Below, piece by piece: positions 6,469 through 9,789 of a stretch of 9,789 nucleotides of DNA. Each line of letters begins with the position of its first letter. Position 1 is the first letter of the stretch. The position numbers were made by a program, and so were the translations under genes. The notes beneath the pieces were generated by a model. It was not told the origin of the DNA and made no database searches. It saw only the letters and a list, made by a program, of their open reading frames with translations. The stretch is taken from the NCBI GenBank assembly GCA_017630975.1, contig JAGBUF010000296.1, positions 1 through 9,789 of the forward strand, read 5' to 3'. Origin of the DNA: Paraprevotella sp. (GTDB lineage: Bacteria > Bacteroidota > Bacteroidia > Bacteroidales > Bacteroidaceae).

Positions 6469-9023
6469 ACGTGCACCATACTCCCCATCTCATCATTCAG
6501 TTGATCCAACTTCTGTGCTGTATTCTTACCAAACATTGTCATTCGCATATACGCTTGCAAAGGATCTTCCGGACTGACGGATTCGTTCCACAAACGACCT
6601 ACAAAATCAATACCATGCTTATGGGCAAAGTAATCCTGGATGAAATAGTTATTATAACGTTGCTCTACGCTCAACGGATGCTTATGTAATCCATTGAGTG
6701 TATTGTTCAACCATTCGTTGTCGAATTGCTGTTGGGGATAGTATTTATATGCCTGCCATTGCGCACACATTTCCCAGAACACATTGTAATTTCCTGTTCC
6801 CCAGTTGTACATCCATCCGTTCCAGTTATTATTGTCACAATGCACCTGATATTGGAAACAGTGACCGATTTCATGCGCTACAGTCTGACCGCCACGTGAA
6901 GTATATGCCCAGCGAGACAGCGTCAACAAACCAATCTGATTGTCAATACCACTACCTGAAGCCTCCCATTCGTCGGTGTAACGCAAACGGATAATCATCT
7001 TGTAAGTATCTGATTTTGATATCCCTTTATTTATCGTGATGAACTTCAACTTGTTGGCATAAAGTTCAAACACCTCATCTGCAGACGCCAGGATGCTCTC
7101 TACCGAAGCAGGTGCTTTCAGACCATAACCTGCCTCCCAGAACAACACCCAATGTTTGGACTGCATACTACGCTCATATGTCCATTGACTTGTCGGAAGT
7201 TTCAATTGTGCATCCGTACCACATGCGCTACCACTACAATAGATTTGTTTGTCTACTGCAGCGATCTTATCATTGAGAGACGCTATTGCTGCTGTCAATT
7301 GATTCGTAGACTGGGCATAATCAACAAGTGCCTCCTGAGCAGTCTTAATTCCGTTGTTCAATGTATTCATGATAGCCACCTTGTATGGTTCATCTTTCCA
7401 CCAACCAGCTACTTTCTCGGCATATTTCAAACGAGTTTCCAATTTTTCATATAGTTCACGTGATGCCTCTGCTGCTTCCAACACCTTCATCAGTTGTGCT
7501 CTTGCCTCACTCAACGCAGTCTCATCGTATATGACATTTCCATCGGCATCAGTTCCTTTGCCTGCAATGGCATTACGACCGGCAGTCATAGCCTCAGTCA
7601 AAATCATAGAAACAGAATCCTGAATACCCTCATCCAAGTATTTCTGTCCTTCATCTACCAAGGTCTGCACCATTGTAGCATAATCGGATAAATCCATCGG
7701 ACCAACATACTGCAAACGGAAATAATCCACACAGAGATAATTACCTGTAGCTTCATCAGCCATCAATCCGAGTTCCACATTACTATATTCATCCACCACC
7801 GTAAAATACAGCGAATAGCTCTTCATGGAAGTGATAGGCGCTTTGGCAACACCAGCAAAAAGATATGCTCCGGTTTGCGCTTCACCACGATTCGTCGTAC
7901 TGTTTGCGGCTGTTTGTTGAATGTGCAATGCATTAGCACTCAATTTATAGTTACCCCTCTTCAATCCCTTTACTACTTGAGAGACAGAAGCATTTCCCAA
8001 TTTACCACCGATATCGGTATAGCCTACCATGTAATAAGTACCCATTTTGCGTGTAAAAACGGAGTTACTTTGAAGTGTCATATTCTTTACCGTCCATCCA
8101 CCGGTTCCATTTTCTTCAAAAGACGGATTCTTGAGCTTATCTGTCATATTCACCGGACTGTCAGGAGAAGCGTTCTGCAGTTTGTATTCCTCCATCGCCT
8201 TTAGCAACATGTTATTGGATTTCAAGATGTCCGGCATTGTACTTTCTGCGTTATCGTAAACTCCTTGTGCAAAATCAATAGCCTCCTTCAGCGTTGCCGC
8301 ACCCACTCCTTCTCCTGCACCGTATGTACGATTGGCTGCTTTCAGATTGGTATTCAAACTGGTTTTATCCACTTGCATATTCTCCCCCAATATCTGAACA
8401 TAATCAATGAGAATATTGGCTGAGTTGGACGAAGCGCCAGTTGCAGCTCGATAACCGATTTGCAGTTTTCCTGCTGTTTCCTCTGTCAGGGTAAAAGTAA
8501 TGGTATCCAATGTCCATTTTCGAGAAGTATATTTTGACAGTTTGGATGTAACGGCTGTACCATTGACCGGAATCCAGGAAAGTTTTGACGTACCTGTCGT
8601 AACTGTCTTCCCATTATAAGTGGGCACATTGATGGTGTATGTTCCAGCCGGCAATGTTATATTCTGATAATAACAGAAATTCTGTGACCAGCCCGTAGAT
8701 AGTGCCAGGGCGCCACCGCCACCACCGGTATAACTTTGAGCCGGTACTTTCGCACCATTATATGTTCCACCAAATCCGAACTCATAAACTCCGGTAATGG
8801 TATAGTCTACAGTAAAATCAGGAATCCAGCCATGGATTTCTCTGATTTCCTGTGCCACTTTGGCATCACTCTCCGCCGTGTAGTGAAAGTCATCATCAAA
8901 CCCGTAATTGGTCAAATAATACTCAGTGATGTCTGTTTGTGCCGTCAGTGGCTTTCCCAACAGCACCATCATGATAAGCATCAAATACTTACACCATTGA
9001 TTCATTTTCATAGTATTTTGCAT
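6465..9023 (-). CDS. Secreted multidomain HEIGH metallopeptidase-like protein, frameshifted (N-terminal part)
   Basis: Probable exported zinc-peptidase-like protein; residue numbers count from the ATG at 9021-9023. Signal peptide 1-28 (hydrophobic YLMLIMMVLL, cut after LTA before Q29). Residues about 30-235 are a beta-rich, carbohydrate-binding-like module; about 299-440 a second beta-sandwich opening NPSFEENGTGGWTV; about 445-590 a helical, possibly coiled-coil spacer. From about 600 comes a peptidase-like domain (HWVLFWEAGYG) with HEIGHCFQYQ at 717-726 and a candidate third zinc ligand Glu751 in FWEMCAQW, as in gluzincins. This layout resembles DUF6055 or M60-like proteins of gut Bacteroidales, some of which act on host glycoproteins; the target here is unknown. 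The frame ends MGSMVHV, then TGA at 6465-6467. Restoring one G at 6483-6486 rejoins the next frame to give a 1075-residue protein. ATGs at 9011 and 9005 are equally plausible starts; an ATG at 9092 lies inside hisS and is unlikely. Confidence 0.85.
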   Translation of the reverse strand: MQNTMKMNQWCKYLMLIMMVLLGKPLTAQTDITEYYLTNYGFDDDFHYTAESDAKVAQEIREIHGWIPDFTVDYTITGVYEFGFGGTYNGAKVPAQSYTGGGGGALALSTGWSQNFCYYQNITLPAGTYTINVPTYNGKTVTTGTSKLSWIPVNGTAVTSKLSKYTSRKWTLDTITFTLTEETAGKLQIGYRAATGASSNSANILIDYVQILGENMQVDKTSLNTNLKAANRTYGAGEGVGAATLKEAIDFAQGVYDNAESTMPDILKSNNMLLKAMEEYKLQNASPDSPVNMTDKLKNPSFEENGTGGWTVKNMTLQSNSVFTRKMGTYYMVGYTDIGGKLGNASVSQVVKGLKRGNYKLSANALHIQQTAANSTTNRGEAQTGAYLFAGVAKAPITSMKSYSLYFTVVDEYSNVELGLMADEATGNYLCVDYFRLQYVGPMDLSDYATMVQTLVDEGQKYLDEGIQDSVSMILTEAMTAGRNAIAGKGTDADGNVIYDETALSEARAQLMKVLEAAEASRELYEKLETRLKYAEKVAGWWKDEPYKVAIMNTLNNGIKTAQEALVDYAQSTNQLTAAIASLNDKIAAVDKQIYCSGSACGTDAQLKLPTSQWTYERSMQSKHWVLFWEAGYGLKAPASVESILASADEVFELYANKLKFITINKGISKSDTYKMIIRLRYTDEWEASGSGIDNQIGLLTLSRWAYTSRGGQTVAHEIGHCFQYQVHCDNNNWNGWMYNWGTGNYNVFWEMCAQWQAYKYYPQQQFDNEWLNNTLNGLHKHPLSVEQRYNNYFIQDYFAHKHGIDFVGRLWNESVSPEDPLQAYMRMTMFGKNTAQKLDQLNDEMGSMVHV
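6483..6486 (-). other. Frameshift site in a G run splitting the metallopeptidase-like gene
   Basis: On the minus strand the sequence is GAT GAG ATG GGG AGT ATG, giving DEMGSM and then a stop seven codons after the GGG. One additional G (five instead of four) would give GAG ATG GGG GAG TAT GGT, giving EMGEYG and running on into the 223-residue downstream frame. The join is therefore a one-base deletion relative to an intact gene, or a sequencing error in a homopolymer. Only four Gs are present and there is no canonical X XXY YYZ heptamer, so programmed -1 slippage is a weaker explanation. Confidence 0.75.
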
Positions 9024-9040
9024 TTTAAGATTTAATTCGT

Positions 9041-9789
9041 CTATTTTTTGTCTTTGATCTGTTGTATCAGTTCGGTTATGCTTACCATACATTGCTCACC
9101 GGTGGTCATATTCTTCAACATCACCTTACCTTCATTCATCTCATTCTCACCAACAATAGCCACATAAGGTACATTCTTGGCATTGGCATAACTCATCTGC
9201 TTCTTCATTTTCGTTGCATCAGGATATATCTCACAACGAAGACCTGCCTCACGCGCCTTGACGAGAACCGAAAGACAATATGCAGTCTCTTCCGCACCAA
9301 AGTTCACAAACAACAGTTCCGTTCCATTCACGGTTTCCTGCGGATACAGTTCCAACTGATTCAGTACATCGAATATACGGTCGGCACCGAATGAGATTCC
9401 GACACCGCTCACACCGGGCATTCCGAATATACCGGTCAGGTTGTCATAACGTCCACCTCCGGTGATGCTACCAATTTGTACATCAAGTGCTTTCACCTCA
9501 AAGATACAACCGGTGTAATAATTCAGGCCACGCGCTAATGACAAATCAAGTTCCATTTCATTCTTCAACCCCAACGACGACAATGTATTCAACACATATT
9601 CACATTCTTCGATACCCTTCAATCCGATTTCACTTTCTGCCAACACCTCACGCATCACTGCCAACTTCTCTGTATTGGTACCACTTAAATTGATAATCGG
9701 TTGCAGTTTACAAATCGCCTCGTCACTGATACCATTTGCAGCCAATTCAGCATTGACATTGTCCAGTCCTATCTTATCCAATTTGTCTA
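9041..9789 (-). CDS. hisS: Histidyl-tRNA synthetase, C-terminal part (5' end cut by window edge)
   Basis: Class II aminoacyl-tRNA synthetase that charges tRNA-His in the cytoplasm. About 249 codons are present; the frame stays open to the right edge ([11 protein letters not shown]), so the N-terminal part with motifs 1 and 2 is outside. The histidine-binding motif [15 protein letters not shown], the glycine-rich GGGRYDNL and class II motif 3 ([15 protein letters not shown]) are all intact. They are followed by the C-terminal anticodon-binding domain ([11 protein letters not shown] to [20 protein letters not shown]) and the end [10 protein letters not shown], with TAG at 9041-9043. Full-length Bacteroidota enzymes are about 450 residues. 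The next gene, the secreted metallopeptidase-like protein, starts 17 bp downstream without an intervening terminator, so the two are probably cotranscribed. Confidence 0.97.
   Translation of the reverse strand, partial: DKLDKIGLDNVNAELAANGISDEAICKLQPIINLSGTNTEKLAVMREVLAESEIGLKGIEECEYVLNTLSSLGLKNEMELDLSLARGLNYYTGCIFEVKALDVQIGSITGGGRYDNLTGIFGMPGVSGVGISFGADRIFDVLNQLELYPQETVNGTELLFVNFGAEETAYCLSVLVKAREAGLRCEIYPDATKMKKQMSYANAKNVPYVAIVGENEMNEGKVMLKNMTTGEQCMVSITELIQQIKDKK

Noticed and set aside
6479..6490. Programmed -1 ribosomal frameshifting at the GGGG run
   Set aside because: There is no X XXY YYZ slippery heptamer and no obvious downstream pseudoknot by eye. A homopolymer indel is simpler; left only as an alternative.
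9024..9092. ATG at 9092 as start of the metallopeptidase-like gene
   Set aside because: It would overlap hisS by 52 bp and put a hydrophilic stretch in front of a classic signal peptide. ATGs at 9023, 9011 or 9005 fit better.

Overview
The window looks like chromosomal DNA from a gut-type member of the Bacteroidales (Bacteroides or a close relative). The evidence is the GroEL/GroES sequences, a SusC-like but SusD-less outer-membrane receptor, large secreted proteins with a C-terminal GLYIVNGKKVVK-type tail, A/T-rich leaders without clear Shine-Dalgarno sequences, and a TAnnTTTG-type -7 box. The genus call is inference, and no species is claimed.

Layout, left to right. The groES-groEL chaperonin operon lies on the minus strand (groES 1375-1647; groEL 1-1333, cut off by the window edge after 444 codons). 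A 223-bp divergent intergenic region (1648-1870) carries a strong inverted repeat near groES and a good Bacteroides-type promoter box for the plus-strand gene. That gene (1871-2740) encodes a 289-residue polytopic membrane protein that I do not recognise. It converges, with only 8 bp between stop codons, on a minus-strand gene (2749-5649) for a 966-residue outer-membrane beta-barrel protein of the TonB-dependent-receptor superfamily (carboxypeptidase-regulatory-like domain, plug, barrel, Gly/Arg-rich tail). A 147-bp intergenic region (5650-5796) holds a clear hairpin terminator for the gene to its right and a palindrome upstream of the receptor gene.

The right part (5797-9023, minus strand) is a gene for a large secreted multidomain protein with a HEIGH zinc-metallopeptidase-like motif, probably of the DUF6055/M60-like kind. 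It is split into two reading frames by an apparent one-base loss in a run of G at 6483-6486. Just upstream of it, 17 bp away, is the 3' end of hisS (histidyl-tRNA synthetase, 9041-9789, cut off by the window edge).

The genes do not form one evident pathway. groES/groEL and hisS are housekeeping. The receptor and the secreted metallopeptidase-like protein are both cell-envelope or surface functions and could be related, but a terminator separates them. I saw no mobile element, CRISPR array, tRNA or rRNA. I found no convincing new multi-gene system. The items most worth a second look are the frameshift, the inverted repeat in front of groES, the unrecognised membrane protein and the receptor's Gly/Arg tail.
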